Shown: piece after piece, positions 36,111 through 49,196 of the stretch
How positions within the stretch are numbered: the stretch's first letter is position 1
Layout: the number at the start of each line of letters is the position of its first letter
DNA from: Macrocybe gigantea
Taxonomy: Eukaryota > Basidiomycota > Agaricomycetes > Agaricales > Callistosporiaceae
DNA length: 64,000 nt
NCBI GenBank assembly: GCA_011319805.1
Contig: SJRY01000228.1
Coordinates: forward strand, 1,054,001-1,118,000
Direction of reading: 5' to 3'
Program-made: the position numbers and the translations under genes
Notes under the pieces: generated by a model
Seen by the model: only the letters and a program-made list of their open reading frames with translations
What the model was told of the DNA's origin: nothing
The model's database searches: none

Positions 36111-36817
36111 TTTTTCCCCTTTGTCGAGTTGTACCATCGTGGGGTTCGCCGCACGCCCCGTCATTCATCCTGTCTTCACCACTGCATATCTCAATGTTCC
36201 TTGTATTATTTATTTATTACCCTCCCCTGGTCTAATCCTAATGTCGAGGCACAGCGGCATGCGCGGCGTTGGTGGCCTAGCTATTTGATACTTGTAGTCT
36301 TCGTATTATTACCTCTTTCCAATGCTATTCCCTTTAAATCTGCGGTCTGGACTGGCTAGAGCTGCCCAGTCGGACATTGCTAGGCACTTCCCCATGATCA
36401 CAAAAATTTTTCGAGCGTCGAGCGTCGATCGACCCTTGATAAGCCGAGATCGGAACAGATCAGTCCTCGGGGTCCACGGGTAGAGGTAGCACTCTGCTGG
36501 GGTCCAGAATGAGTCAAATCAGGGCGATCGATTACTTATCATCGTCTAGAGATAAAAAAAAAAAAGGAAAAGAAAGAACTTTCTAGCAAATCGCCTTTCC
36601 CCACATTTTGCACGCAACGAATTCCTCGAGACGAACATACTGCAACGTTCGGTCGACGCGAAAAGGGCAGCATATCTCCTGGATAATTATCACGTGGGTC
36701 GCCTTTCGTTTTTCACCTGGCGCCGTCGGCGACCTCGCGTAGCGGTCGATATAAACGATCGTGGCCTAGGATGCGCCCGGCTTCTAATATTATTGCTTCG
36801 ACTCTCGCTCACGTACC
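36111..36817. promoter_or_regulatory. Upstream region of aspartate aminotransferase
   Basis: About 700 bp without a convincing gene. It contains a perfect Gcn4/Cpc1-type site TGAGTCA at 36510-36516, a purine-rich A-tract (about 36,549-36,575) and a TATA-like TATAAA at 36750-36755, about 63 bp before the start codon. The Gcn4-type site fits general amino-acid control, but a 7-bp match can occur by chance. Confidence 0.45.
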
Positions 36818-38323
<1,506 letters not shown>

Positions 38324-38404
38324 AATGATGTCATCATTTGTTTGTACCTTTTTACATCCAAAACAAATCTTAGTATTTTTTTGTTCCCTGACCCTCTCCT
38401 TCAA

Positions 38405-41400
38405 ATGGCCCGTCCCACTCACATCGACCTTCCTCCTCCTACCGTCCCCTTGGATTCTCAAGACATCTATCACACTCCCCCAACGTCTCCCTCCCCTTGT
38501 CCCCACCGCCTCTCGTCCCCGCCGCCGACCTTCCACTCCACCTTGCCCTCGACGACGATTCCCTCACCACCCTCGAGAAGATCTACCTCTTTTCTCGCAG
38601 CAACGCATCCTTTCACAGGGTCTTCATCGCCCATGCCCTCCCGTCCTTCCTCGATCAGGTCTCCCCGTTCGACGCAATCCAATATGTCCTCCCTCTGCTC
38701 TCTACCCTCGCCGTGGACGATGGTACGTCTTCGTGCTGGCCGCCGAGTTTTGTCCAGCTCATCCACTTTTTCTCCGGGGAACAGACGATCAGGTAAAACA
38801 CGCGCTCGCTGTCGAACTCGTCTCCATCATCTGGTGGTTTTTTACCGTCAGTCACCCGACCAGTCTTCGTTTTGCCCTTGGCTAAACTCGCACTGCATAA
38901 TTCAGCATTGTCAGATCATCCCAGACGACTCTACTCCAGGGCCATCTTCTGCCATCTCCGTACAGGCTTTCACCCCCATTCTTGGCACTCTCCTGCTCAG
39001 CTCAAACGCGCTTATTGGCGGTGCAGCGCAACTAGCAGTCGTCACGCTCCTCACCCGTCTGCGCAAGGCGGACGAACGGGAAGACGATCCGCATTTGCAT
39101 GACGCATCATGTGATGATGACGACGACTGTAATTGGTCCGCCGGTCTATTTTATCGCTCCGAACGCGCCATGTTCAGAGACGAAATCCTGCAACAAGTTG
39201 TCATTGGCATGGGAAAATTGGATGTGGATATTGTCGACCATCCTGACGAGTTCCATGCCGGTGTTCCACATTCAGGCCTGACCTTCCAAAGTGACAAACC
39301 CCATTCCTCACCATCCCTCTCCCCGTTGACGCCTGACGAGGAACTTGTGTTCTATACCCCGCCAGAACATCCAGATGTCAACCCCTACTTTCCCACATCG
39401 CTTTCGACAACATCATACGTCTCCAAGTCGGAAACGGTATTATCGTCCAGCCATCTTTCAACCGCATCGATTCTACCTCTGACTCCGCCTGGGCGGGATG
39501 CTCCTTTTCCCGATTCTGACGCCTTTCAGAATTCTGCGTCATTTGTCGATGAGATGTGGCCTACCAACCTGAATGTTACAACCGCTTCATGGAGATTGTC
39601 AGGCCTGGGCGTCAATCAGATGCAACACATGGCGGAGCAAGATGAACAAGCAGCTGTTGGAAGACTATCCAGCATGAGTCTTATGGCTTCTGTCGCCGCG
39701 AGCGGTTCGTCTCTACCTCTCGCTTTTTTGGCGCTCTGTGCACTACGAGTATAGCGACTGACGTCTCCTAATGCATCAGGTTCTCTGACGGATGAAATGA
39801 AGGAAGCATTTGTAAAAGAGGTCGAGCACGTCGGCAGAGATCCTGTTTATTGGGTACGGAGAGAAGCCTCTTTTGCAGTGGGCGCTTTGGCAAAAGTTGT
39901 CCCACAGGAGGTTGTGACTAGCTCTTTGGTGCGTCTAATCTTGAAAACAAAAAAAAAAAAAAAACTCCCTCCTTCGGCGTGGATGAGCTGACTCGCGGAT
40001 TGTGGATTCTACCGCTTCTTTCACGCTAGTTGCCGTTGTTCGAATCTTTGACAAGAGACAAGGTCTGGCATGTCCGTCATTCGGCTTTATTTGCATTGCC
40101 CGCAATTTTGTCGCGCTTGTCAGCTACCCAGCGCCGCTCATTAGCTTTAGGAGTCGTGGTGTCCATGTCTAGAGATCCGTCACCTACCGTAAGGTCCGGC
40201 GTCTTGGAAGCTCTTGGCGAAGTGCTGTATATGTTCCGTCAAGACGACGGAGGCCCTCCTCTAGAGCTCCTACATCTCTTCCTTGGGCATCGTCAGGGAT
40301 GGGATAGCCATGAAGAAACACAGGATAGCCCGCTGGAGTCGTTCTATCGAGACACGGAACGTCCTCTTATATGCGCCTTCAACTATCCGGCGGTGGCTCT
40401 CTCGATGGGGAGAGACCGCTGGCATTTGCTACGCGACAAGTATCTCGATATCGCCGCGGACGACGCATTCAAAGTACGTCGCACGCTTGCGGCTAGCCTT
40501 GGCGAACTAGCCAAAATTATCGGCCCGGAAAACGCTCGACGTGATCTTCTTCAAGTGTGGCGCGGCGCTGTGCAGGCGGCAGAAGATGAAATCAGACTGA
40601 AAGTTGTTGAATGCCTTGACACTTTTGTATCCTCCCTGGATGAAGATTCGGCCCGTATTGTCCTTGGCGAGCTGATCCTTATCTGGGATGAAAACCGATT
40701 TAGAAGTTGGAGGGAGCGAGAAAGTATCGCGAAGGCCCTGCCTGAGCTTATCGAGCTAGCTGAAAATTCGCGGATACATCACTTGGTGAAAGAAATACTC
40801 TTGCGCACATTGGAGGACAACGCAGCAGCGGTTAGGGAAACCGCCATAAGAACGGTGAGCAAACATCATCTTGCTCTGTGGCATGAGCGACATTCTTTTG
40901 ACATGCTTTTATCAGCTGCCCCATATCTGGTTGAGGTTTTCTTTGCCCAAACCAGAGTTGCTATCGAGCCTTTCCTCGGCCATCCAGGGTTTTGCAAAAT
41001 CGGGCTCCTACAAGAGACGGATGACGTAGGTGAATACTCAATCCCTGTTATGCAGGCTGATCGATGTTTCTTCCTTACCAGTTATGTAGCATGTCAACAA
41101 TCGCTCATCACTTCTGAAGACAACGGTCGTTCCTTACTGTCTTTGGACAACGCGTTCTGGACAACATTCTCATCTTTGGCTGATGATCCAGTTGTCGGCG
41201 TCCGGATCGGTGTAGCGAGGCTGTTCAAGCTGATTTCAGGCAGGCTTTGGGGTTCTCTTCGGATTGATTCCATTTCAACAAACCATTCAGCGTCGCGCTT
41301 ACTCGGCACAGATTCGGTATCGCAGATACCATTGAGCATCGTTGAGCGCCTCTCAAGAGACTCGTCACCTGACGTTCGGTCATACATCACAAATACCTCA

Positions 41401-41724
41401 CAAGCTAGTGGCGCAGCACCTCATTGCCATCACTCCCAGAAGCGTTTGCAAGCCGTATTCACATTTTCTCGACCTCCTTCCCAACCAGGAATCTTCGAAT
41501 GCACGAGTTGTAGCTTCAGCGACGGCATGCACACGGTCCGGATCGGTATTCCAAATAAGTGCAATGGACATTCGACATCCGGGACAGAAATCGATCCGAC
41601 AAAGCATCGGATTAAGTCATTAGGGCCATCAGATGACTGTCGGACATTGGAACAAGCCGGGGCGAGTGCTGTTGGCGGTAATTTCGACGTCGATACCAAG
41701 ATTTCTATCGCCGTACCCGCCTGA
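38405..41724 (+). CDS. HEAT-repeat PP4 regulatory subunit 1-like protein
   Basis: The N-terminal Pro/Ser-rich start (MARPTHIDLPPPTVPLDSQDIYHTPPTSPSP) is followed by VPAADLPLHLALDDDSLTTLEKIYLFSRSN and long alpha-helical HEAT repeats: FVKEVEHVGRDPVYWVRREASFAVGALAKVVP, LFESLTRDKVWHVRHSALFALPAILSRL, FNYPAVALSMGRDRWHLLRDKYLDIAADDAFKVRRTLAASLGELAKIIG. The last of these is the most diagnostic for PP4R1. It targets and scaffolds protein phosphatase 4. The frame shifts by one near 38,494 (a C seems missing in CTCCCC(C)TTG). An intron near 39,935 contains 16 consecutive A. After about 41,390 the reading frame is uncertain (two frames are open), so the C-terminus is provisional. Confidence 0.82.
39949..39964. 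repeat. Homopolymer A16
   Basis: Run of 16 A inside a short intron of the PP4R1-like gene, just downstream of the exon ending TSSL. Likely length-variable and prone to sequencing error. Confidence 0.9.
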
Positions 41725-41948
41725 AGAATGAGGCAGAGGACGATGGTCTATGTTACGGAGTATATATGCGCATGTACGACGGTGTTTACTGTTGGCTGAG
41801 TTTGATTTTCCATCAGGAATCAAACGTCTTTTGAGTGTGCTTCGACGCCCAGTGGCGTGCTGCCAACTGCCAATTCTCAAGAGCTGGTCTCGCTGCCGCT
41901 TCTTTCTCACAACACGTCCACCCCAGCCCACGTCTCTATGTTCAAGGC

Positions 41949-43386
41949 ATGCGAAATATCATAAAATATGTGCGATATGCTGTGTTCGGTCTGCAAGCTC
42001 TCGTTTCTTGTATAACCGCACTCTTATCCTTAGTTCTTTTCATGGGTTCGACCAGGTTCTTTTATCATATGCAGCGCCGTGGTAGCTAGCGTCGCTGTCT
42101 GGAATCACAGCATTGCCGAGGTTCTTATAGATTGGGATTGTACGTAGAAATCCTCCCCCCTTGCCGTCGTATCTTCAGCGACCCACTCGTGCATGATCTC
42201 CAGCGGGCATCGACATTTATCTGACTTGTGTGGGTTGCCTTGGACTTGTTTTCATCTTCACAATGTGTGGACCAGTTTCGCTCTCCGGTGCCTTTCCTGA
42301 CTTCAGCCTTCCTTGAATCTCGCAGAATTGCCGTGGAATTGATAAGGGAAGATCCCATCACCACCTGTGTGTGGGTTGAGTGCGTTTGGGTGTGCTTGTT
42401 CTGGCTCCTGTACCTCGGTAAAGATCTAATCGTGCTCCCGGTCTCGGTGAAATTGGCTTGCTAACCGATGGCGCAAAGTTGGCTCTATCGTCGTATCGGT
42501 TACGGAACTCAAACGAATGTGCGAGGCGTTGGACGTGCCAGCGGGCACTGGTGATATCGACACGACCCCGCCGGTGCTTCCGGGCGGTTGTCTGTCTGCC
42601 CGTGTCTTGATTGCTTTCTGCTGGATATCTACCATTACTCGTGAGTTCTCTGGTCCAAATGTCTTGTCTTTTGTCTTTATCTGAGCCTTGCGATGCCCAG
42701 TTCTGTTATACTTTAGCCTGCTGGCCGGTGCATCTGCGATGCATGCCAAACATGATCCTCGGATATGGACCCGCCAGATCCATAGATTCCCGTCGTCCGC
42801 GACCTGCCGCCTGCGTCTACCTAGTCCTCCGTCTTCACCCACCCGTCACAATTTCGCCAAAAGGATGCCCTCTATTGTAGCGCCTAGACCCCAAAAGGCT
42901 GTCCCGCCCACCATCTTCAAGTATAATTCCGGCTTGAGTGCCGAGTATGAAATCGAACACTACCGACCATCTGAGAGTATCGCTCGCCCTGAGCCCGCAG
43001 CATGCCAAGAACCTCCGCGTGGCGCCGCCCAGGTATCTCACATGCAGAATTTGTCCTTTTATCCCCAGCATCTGCAGCCTATGCTTGCCCCTCGAACACC
43101 GCCTTCAAGTCCGTGTCCGCAGACGGGAAACCAGTTGGCTATAGAGCGCGAATCGCCTTCTGTGCTTGGCGACTGGCCGAGGCTGGGTGCGGTAATGGAG
43201 CCTCTGCGCCCTCAGAGGAGAAAACCGAATCAGGCAGATTTGACGACATCCAATGTTGTGGAACAAGCGGAGCCAGGCACGACGTCTCTGCGCTCGCATC
43301 CGACAGGGCCAAGGCGGAAGACCATGGACACCCGGGGACTTTTAATGCAACAGACAGCCGTTGCAGACCCATATACCTGCAGCTGA
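41949..43386 (+). CDS. 4-TM MARVEL-like membrane protein 1
   Basis: The first exon MRNIIKYVRYAVF ends in phase 1 (G|GTCTGC). Splicing to GSFIICSAVVASVAVWNHSIAEVLIDWD gives TM1. The next exon GIDIYLTCVGCLGLVFIFTM gives TM2, CVWVECVWVCLFWLLYLG TM3, and CLSARVLIAFCWISTIT with YFSLLAGASAMHAKHDPRIW TM4. A Pro/Ser/Arg-rich cytosolic tail of about 210 residues follows, ending in PYTCS. The four-helix layout with charged TM edges is that of MARVEL-type proteins, but I see no motif strong enough to name the family. It shares the first-intron position with the two paralogues at 43,804 and 46,381. Exon borders in the middle are tentative. Confidence 0.65.
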
Positions 43387-43803
43387 CGCACAGCGTGCAA
43401 ACGTTGGGGGATGCCAATCTACGATGTACAATTTTTCTTTGTATTTTAGGCCTCTGCATTGTGTTACATAAGCATATGTATGTCCTTTGTTCAGAAAGGG
43501 ACAGCGACGGCAGGTCTATTGTTCTCGGTCGATGCCCTTGCAAAGCCCATTGTTCTGTCCTGTGCCGGTGCGCTCCGTGCCCTTTTTGGCTCTTCCGTGG
43601 GACACAATAAATACGCCAGAACATCAAACGGTGATTATTCCCCTGGCGGCGTCACTGGCGGACGAATCCTACACATTCTTTTCTTCATTTTTTTCGCATT
43701 TATTTTCACCTTGAGCTCCAAGCGCTCCTCCACGACTGTAGACCTACTCTCCAACTTCATCAACTCGGTCCCTTCTGTTCCGAGATCAACAACCTTTGTC
43801 AAG
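43387..43803. promoter_or_regulatory. Intergenic region between MARVEL-like genes 1 and 2
   Basis: 417 bp with no convincing gene. T-rich and C/T-rich stretches (43,680-43,710 and around 43,740) precede the start of gene 2, typical of fungal promoters. No named element recognised. Confidence 0.35.
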
Positions 43804-45118
43804 ATGATGGACCCATTTATTGTCGCACGCTTCGTCATTTTCGGTGCGCTGGTTCTCTGCCAATAAAAAAATCTGGGTCAGCCGCATTAAACGTAGCTCA
43901 CTTGCAGCGCTACTTTTTAAACTAAATGTTCTCATTTTGATCTTTTCGGCGTGGAACATCAACGTCAGTTTGGCAGCAGGGTCATCTGGTGAGTTGTTCT
44001 GTTTCAAAACCGGGCCGCCGCGTTTCTAAATGTGATCGGCATATTTCTAGCATCTGCCACGTCCGTCTTCCTGGTTTTTAACAGTTGTGCGGTTTTTTTC
44101 TTCATCGCGCTGTACGTATTCCCATCATATTAGCTGCACTTGTGCCCGTGCTCACAATCCTCAGAGGACTGGCAGATCTTGCTCTGCCAAAGGCTAACAC
44201 ATCCCAGTTGGCGCTTGAATGCATATGGTCCGGAGTCCTCAGCGTCATGCAAATATGTAAGCTGATAATCATTTTCTCTCGACATTAAATTTTTGATACA
44301 CTATGTTGGCAGCTGGGGCAATCAGCTCGACCATCGTGATTCCAGACGTTTGTGTCAAGAACTGTAAGTCCAATCGACCGCCAGCTGGAACATCTTGACG
44401 TTGCAGAGTCTAATGCCACTTGTATTCATAGCGAGCTGGAGCCTATGTGCATCCGCCTACCTGCTCGTACCAACAACGTGGTCGAGCGCTATAATAGGTA
44501 AGGCGAACAAGCATATTTTGCTCTGGACACGAGGCTCATCACGACACCTCAGCTGCGATTCACTGTTTTATGTTGGTCATAACAGCTTTCACTCACGCGT
44601 CGGAGCAGCCTCACATCTGGTCAGAAAAAGTCTATTCCGTCCCGTGGTTTAAGGATGTCGAATACTCTGGGCGACGAGAGAAGTTCACTCAATCCACGCT
44701 TGAGGCGTGGTCACGTTATGTTGCTGCTGTGGACGCGTCAGTGCAGAACCCTGTCTCATCTTCGCCGGAACAAGAAAAGGCGCCTTGGGCACAGGCACAA
44801 AATATCCGCCGCGGCCTTGACGCACCGTTCAAGGTCCAGGACGGAGCGTCATCTAGGCCCTCTCCTGCGACTAGCGCAACACTGCTATCACCTACTCCAC
44901 CGCTCAGAGTTCAAGGAACAACAAACGGCTCACGGTTCATCGAGAAATTCCGGGAGTCATTCATACTCTCGCGGCCGCGAAGCCCCTTGCAGCCGTTCCC
45001 TGTTTCCGTCGAAAACCATGACCTGCCGATTCCCCTTCCTAGACTGTCTGAATGGGTCCGGGCAGACGCAATTCGAGGAGTCAACGTTCATACCGTCCCC
45101 CGTTCGCCATCGCCATAA
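43804..45118 (+). CDS. 4-TM MARVEL-like membrane protein 2
   Basis: MMDPFIVARFVIF ends in phase 1 (G|GTGCGC). Splicing at CTTGCAG gives ALLFKLNVLILIFSAWNINVSLAAGSS (TM1). VFLVFNSCAVFFFIAL and LAALVPVLTILRGLADLA give TM2, CIWSGVLSVMQICK TM3, and LMPLVFIASWSLCASAYLLVP TM4. A tail of about 180 residues follows (HIWSEKVYSVPWFKDVEY, many Ser/Pro) ending SPSP. Same layout and same first-intron phase and position as the neighbouring paralogues, but little sequence identity. Converges with the Hv1 gene. Role unknown. Confidence 0.68.
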
Positions 45119-45280
45119 CTGATGAAATTTCTGACGAAAAGGACTGTCATGTGGACATTTATTCTTGGATGATATTCTTCTTCGATCTGGATAATGCAAA
45201 TGTAGCTTTAGATCCTTAGCCTAGATACGCCTTCATATAGTATTCGCACGAATCAGTAATATAGAACAGTTCTCCATGTA

Positions 45281-46051
45281 TCAAAGTTCACTATCTCCGC
45301 CCATAGATGCGATGCGGTGTCTTAGTTTCCAATTGTCTTCCTGAGCAATGTTTAACTGGTGTTTTACGCTTTCCAGCTCCTGCCTTGTGCTTTTCAATTC
45401 GTTGGCAACCTCCTCTTCGATTTCGCCGGCACCAACGGCGATGCCTATCATCCGTCGATATGTGGACGTGTCTCGCAACGAGGACAGATACGAAGTTGCA
45501 CTCACCGCCGGCTAGTTTAACGATTCGCCACAATCGGAAGATGACAAGCAGGGCAGCAAGCTCCTTGACGCGTCCTTTTAGACCCACTTCCAAGACAAAC
45601 GTGGTGATGACAATGAAGGCATCGAACAAGTGCAAAGAGGAATGGACAACGTCTCCGAAAGGATCGTAGTACTCAAAGCCGAACGCCCACAGCGACAAGG
45701 GAACTTCAACAAGGAAGAACGTGTTGATGGTGAGAGAGACATACGCCAGGACGTCCAGCCACAGCGGCGCGTCTGGGCCAGTAGGCGTGCATGACGGCGA
45801 CAAGAGTGTATACGCCAGGTCCACAAAGGCGCACGTCGCGTCGATGAGTGTCTGAGGAAGAGAGCGAGTTTCGCTTGGCGCGTCTGGATGGATGACATTA
45901 CGCAGCGCACCAAGGTGATGACGGTCTGATGCAAGGTCCGACTTTCAAGGAGGTGGGCGGTCTTGGTGCGCCATGTTCGGATACTCTGCCTGACTTTGAA
46001 ACCTTGCTGACCGCCGTCCTGGACTGGCAGCAAAGGGTCTTGCTCGGACAT
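45281..46051 (-). CDS. Voltage-gated proton channel (Hv1/VSD-only)
   Basis: MSEQDPLLPVQDGGQQ leads into a basic N-terminus. After an intron (GTAATG...CCTCAG) come S1 TLIDATCAFVDLAYTLL (Asp where human Hv1 has the selectivity Asp112), S2 TINTFFLVEVPLSLWAF, S3 SLHLFDAFIVITTFVLEV (Asp at the Asp174 place) and S4 LLVIFRLWRIVKLAGG. There is no pore domain. A coiled coil (EIEEEVANELKSTRQELESVKHQLNIAQEDNWKLRHRIASM) follows directly and should form the dimer. The Hv1 hallmark RxWRxxR appears here as RLWRIVK, with Lys at the third position. Hv1 conducts protons outward when the membrane depolarises. About 220 residues, three exons. Fungal Hv1 channels are known from a few species. Confidence 0.85.
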
Positions 46052-46380
46052 GAGTCTAAAGGCTGGCTGGACAGCTGCACCGCTCGTGACATGTCACGCG
46101 TGTTGCTAGAGAACATTTGCTGTGCCAATATTAACGCGATTCCGCGCCGCTGCACAGGCTTGACGTCCAGCGCCCCCTGTCATGGTGTGCAAATTTACAG
46201 GTCACCTTATAAGTTCGACACGGCTGCCCCGATTATGCCCAGGGTTTCATTTGTTCTCCTTTCTCCTCTCTTCCGCTGGCCGCTTCTGCTGTGCCTTGGC
46301 GGTCTGCTTTTTTCCTGTTTCGTTTTATTCGCTCTTTTCCTGCTTTATTTGACTTCTCTTGTGCTCTCTTCACCCCGGGA
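46052..46380. promoter_or_regulatory. Divergent promoter, Hv1 / MARVEL-like gene 3
   Basis: 329 bp between a minus-strand start (46051) and a plus-strand start (46381). A strong pyrimidine tract (about 46,255-46,370) leads up to the plus start. No other gene is visible. Confidence 0.4.
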
Positions 46381-48034
46381 TGTCGACGCTTTGGTCTTTT
46401 TTTAAGAAAGTGAGAATCGCTGTTTTCGGTACGTTGGGAAACTTCTCCCGGTAGAAACGAAAAGTGCCGAACGCTGGCGCCTTATATCAGCTTTATCAAC
46501 TGTCATTAGCCTTGCTTTGGCCATCGCCTTTGCAGCGCTACTCGGTCGCGAATGGAAGGCATACAATGTCAATCAACGTAACTTCATTTTTCAACTTTTT
46601 TCTTCTCCAGATATTTTCAGACCTTCATCACAGGCATCATCGTCATAATATTGCTGGTCATAAACGGCGTCACCGCTATTTTGCTGTACTTGATGCAAGT
46701 CCAATGCTTCTTGCAGTGAACGATGAGTATGATAACATTGCGTATAGGATCGTTGTGCGATTTCGCCTTTGGCTAGACGCCGCGCGAATTTCCCTTGTCC
46801 TCTTCTTTCAGTTAGGTAAGAAAAAAAAACCGTGTATTGCTGTCGCTGGTCTGAGCTTATGAATTGACTTCGTTAGGAGGAACTATCACGTTCGCCTTGT
46901 CCGCCCCCACTTTTCCGTGCAATAATCTTGGTAACCTTTGAAGCTTGAACTGGTCTGCATATAGCATTGCTCATATTGGTACCAACAGGATCTGAATCCA
47001 ACTGTCGGCGGATCGAGTCGGCCACTGTCATAGTGGGATGGGTACTTTCCGCAATATGTAGGTTCTGTCTTTTCAAGAACAAAATCCCAGTGTGCTGTTT
47101 TAATCCCCTGTCCAGTGATAGTTTATGCGTTCTTCCTCGCAGTCATGTCGTACATACCGCCGCCTCCGCCGCCTCCGAACCCCGAGGCTGCTTTGACTGA
47201 GAAGGGTAATAAGTCTGGTCGTTCCTCCGTGTCATCGGTACATTCCGACACGGGGCTATTGAGCCGACAAGTGAACGGCGAACGCCAAAGTGTCGATTCC
47301 AGCGAATCCTTCATTCAAACTTACGTACCCTCACTCAAGAATCCTGCATCAACAGTCAGGACTCTGTCTGTCCTCAGCCGTCGCGAGGCACTGTTGAACG
47401 AGCGTTATGGTGCGTTTCGATCTGGCACACCGTTCTCCATGAACTATTCGGCATCAAATTTCTCGATGCACTCCCCGTCACCGAGTTTTTCATCAGTAGA
47501 CCGCAGGGGTGCAAGTACGCCAATGTCATTCCGGTCGTACGTGGGCCAGTATTCGGCGTCCTACCCTTCACACCCTCCCCCACCCGGGCTGCAAATCCCT
47601 CCACGACCCTTGCCCAACCCATTCACGGATCCAGTCCCACGGATCGGCTCGCCAATGTCCGTCGCATCGGTCTGGACGACAAGAAGCGATGGCTACCCGT
47701 ACTCATACAGAAACCTAGCCCATGTGAACCATTATCGCACACGATCATTGACAAACGTAATTGAGGACGGAGGCCATTGGGGTGGGGATACCCCGCCACG
47801 CCGATGGTGCTGCGTCCCGCAGGAAACGGGCCTGTACCTAGACAACACGCCTTATCTCCATACTCGATGCGTTCTATGGCAGCGAGTGTACATAACAGCG
47901 CGTCACGCTCGACGACGCCGCTTTCGGCGGGGCTATCGCACGGACTGCCGTCGATGGATGTTGGAGGTATTAGCCAGCAGGTAGACGCGAGGCAGTGGCG
48001 ACAGAATGTGCTTGACGCGGCAGATAGACCTTGA
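46381..48034 (+). CDS. 4-TM MARVEL-like membrane protein 3
   Basis: MSTLWSFFKKVRIAVF ends in phase 1 (G|GTACGT) and joins ALSTVISLALAIAFAALLGREWKAYN (TM1). FQTFITGIIVIILLVINGVTAILLYLM is TM2, IVVRFRLWLDAARISLVLFFQL with GGTITFALSAPTF TM3, and VIYAFFLAVMSYIPPPPPPP TM4 plus a polyproline turn. A tail of about 280 residues rich in Ser, Pro and Arg follows. To finish the tail the frame has to move by one near 47,780 (WG-WGYPATPM), as if one G is missing from a G run. A 74-nt intron is a less natural alternative. It shares architecture and first-intron position with the two genes upstream. Confidence 0.65.
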
Positions 48035-48093
48035 ACCAGTAGACTACACCGATTAATGACACACGTGACGTCACCGTTTACATCTGCACCCTC

Positions 48094-48839
48094 ATGTCGT
48101 TACTCACCGCCCGAGGTCTCTCTGGCGTGGCCTCCCGCTCGTTTGCGCGTTCCGCCTACGCCTCCTTCCGCTTTCCGCCGCATCTGAAACCCAACATCGC
48201 GTTCGCGACCACGCCCCGACGCTCGGTGCCTCTCCTAGTGAAAGCGACCGGTTTGGGGCTCGCTGGCCTGGGTCTTGGCTTCTCATGCGCACCGCCCAAG
48301 GTGTACTGTGATGGTAGGCGCATCTGCATTCCAGTGGCCGGTTGCAAAGCCTCATTGCGCCACCTACAGCGCCACCTCAATACCAGCGACCTCCGGCTCA
48401 AATCACCAAACCTGAAGACGACTCGGACCTGCCTCCCCCGCTCGTATCTTCTGTCTCTTTGTACCAGCTCTCCTTTGGCACTGTCACGGGTATATGCGCA
48501 GGCATATTCATTAAAAAGGGTGCCAAAGCCGTGGCATGGCTTCTTGGAGGTGTTTTCATCCTTCTCCAGGTATGTGACGTAGCATGGTTCAGATGGCAGG
48601 ACTTGACAAACGACGTGCAACTCGTCCAGTATCTGAACTCGACATCTCTCGTTCGCGTAGATTGGCGCACTGTAGGCTCTAGATTTGAGAACGTATTCTA
48701 CACGGTCGACGCACAGGGCATACGGCAGCCTCCTACAATTGCTTCCATTTGGACTTGGCTCGTCGATTTTCTGACAGCTGATTTCCAGCCACGGGCCTCG
48801 TTTTTGGCAGGCTTAGCGTTGGGATTAAGGATAGGCTGA
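48094..48839 (+). CDS. FUN14-family mitochondrial membrane protein (FUNDC1-like)
   Basis: An Arg-rich leader (MSLLTARGLSGVASRSFARSAYASFRF) is compatible with mitochondrial targeting. A hydrophobic segment (VKATGLGLAGLGLGF) follows. After a short intron comes the FUN14 domain SSVSLYQLSFGTVTGICAGIFIKKGAKAVAWLLGGVFILLQ (Gly-rich TM with the GxxxGxxxG-like pattern and KKG). A linker VDWRTVGSRFENVF and a last amphipathic/hydrophobic helix ASFLAGLALGLRIG end the protein. FUNDC1 is a mitophagy receptor in animals; yeast and other fungi have related small proteins. No classical YxxL LIR motif is obvious, so mitophagy function is only by family. Confidence 0.85.
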
Positions 48840-49196
48840 ACAGTACAATGCAAGAAATGCCGATGACAGGAATATACAAACAATTGCAATGACGGTAATA
48901 AATAGCGCCCCAACTACCCAGCAAGAAAATGCGTCATGACGACACTGCATAAAAGCAATAAATTAAACTCTAGTGTCGAAGCGAGTGTATGCTCTGCGCC
49001 CCTGCGTATGCAGTCCTGATATCGACTCTGACGTCGTTACCTCGGTTTGAGCCGCTTGACGCACATGCAACACCACTCGAGCCGATAAAAGACTCTGTAG
49101 AACTCGCTGAAACCTGTGAATTAAAGGAGACGAATTAGCTCTGAATTATACAAGGACCATGGCTACCAACTCGTTCATCGCATCGCCAAGTTCATG
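48840..49196. other. Convergent intergenic region, FUN14 / DUF6533 gene
   Basis: 357 bp between two converging ends. No coding signal seen; probably both 3' UTRs and terminators. Confidence 0.4.

Noticed and set aside
42688..42738. Apparent signal peptide RCPVLLYFSLLAGASA at the start of a separate secreted protein
   Set aside because: There is no ATG at this point (the frame starts with TTG), and the hydrophobic stretch is better explained as the fourth helix of MARVEL-like gene 1.
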